Source of the DNA: Pseudomonadota bacterium
GTDB lineage: Bacteria; Pseudomonadota; Gammaproteobacteria; Burkholderiales; Thiobacillaceae
DNA length: 64,000 nucleotides
NCBI GenBank assembly: GCA_021847835.1
Contig: JAJZPR010000008.1
Span: 48,663 to 112,662, forward strand
Reading direction: 5' to 3'
Of the stretch, positions 63,579-64,000 are shown one piece after another. Position 1 is the first letter of the stretch; every line of letters starts with the position of its first letter. The notes below the pieces were generated by a model. It saw nothing but the letters and a program-made list of their open reading frames with translations. It did no database searches and had not been told where the DNA came from. The position numbers and the translations under genes are program-made.

Positions 63579-64000
63579 TCAAAAATATTTTTTGTAAAAC
63601 TGCCACTGAACCCGTGTGGACACCGCAAAAACTAGCGCTAACGGTGCAATGACCCAGAACGGACTCATTGCAACCGGCAGGCAGAGATATAGCGTGACCC
63701 CGGATGCGAAGAACATCAGCTTCGCGAGGCGCCCAATTTTGTGCAGATCCGCCGATTCGCGTCCTGCGCACGCGCGGCGGATATAACGCTCAGTCAGGCC
63801 GTCTACGCCAGCCAAGACATACAACAGGAAAAACAAAGGGGTCGCAGCCAGTACGAAGCCAATCCTGATCCCGTAGACCTGAATCACGTTCATAGCCAGG
63901 TAGATTTCCCGTGCATTGCGCGCAACGAACTGGCTGAGGTACATCCGGTCAACCTCGTTGACCGGATACCCGGAGAAATAGGCATAGGTGGCTTCATGGA
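63579..64000 (-). CDS. DUF4400/ICE-type integrating conjugative element membrane protein (N-terminus outside window)
   Basis: HEATYAYFSGYPVNEVDRMYLSQFVARNAREIYLAMNVIQVYGIRIGFVLAATPLFFLLYVLAGVDGLTERYIRRACAGRESADLHKIGRLAKLMFFASGVTLYLCLPVAMSPFWVIAPLALVFAV; hydrophobic, resembles ICE TIGR03747-like proteins. Confidence 0.7.
   Translation of the reverse strand, partial: HEATYAYFSGYPVNEVDRMYLSQFVARNAREIYLAMNVIQVYGIRIGFVLAATPLFFLLYVLAGVDGLTERYIRRACAGRESADLHKIGRLAKLMFFASGVTLYLCLPVAMSPFWVIAPLALVFAVSTRVQWQFYKKYF

Overview
This 64 kb, GC-rich window looks like a beta-proteobacterial chromosome (lineage is inference; likely Nitrosomonadales-like). About 55.7 kb is mostly core: dapC (partial), a small-PAS/DksA-like/HPF neighbourhood, queF, smc, a group 3b-type NiFe hydrogenase operon with its maturation protease, tig-clpP-clpX-lon-hupB, tRNA-Val(TAC) and tRNA-Asp(GTC), ppiD, fabI, a yej-like peptide ABC operon, mltD, gloB, rnhA-dnaQ, a periplasmic binding protein/GGDEF-EAL pair, flgM, mfd, ispD-ispF-thpR, a divergent mnmH/selD pair, smpB, ratA-rnfH, guaB and guaA. 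From about 55.7 kb the DNA is accessory: a degraded Xre (HipB-like) remnant, a 4-gene chaperone-usher fimbrial operon, a HigBA/RelE-type toxin-antitoxin pair with a perfect palindromic operator, and a decayed AbiE locus (nonsense codon, 1-nt frameshift, truncated toxin) with two near-identical upstream palindromes. The last feature pair is the most striking: a near-perfect chromosome-dimer-resolution dif site at 63417-63444, followed within 200 bp by a gene resembling DUF4400/ICE membrane proteins. This suggests the window ends at the replication terminus, where a Xer-dependent integrative element may be inserted at dif. KOPS-like GGGNAGGG octamers spotted by eye all lie on the + strand pointing towards dif, which fits. 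Three intergenic regions also carry a related style of long imperfect inverted repeat (CAGGGATTCAGGG/GGAGTTAGG/CACAGAGGACACAGAG-like), one abutting the guaA start codon. No CRISPR array was seen.
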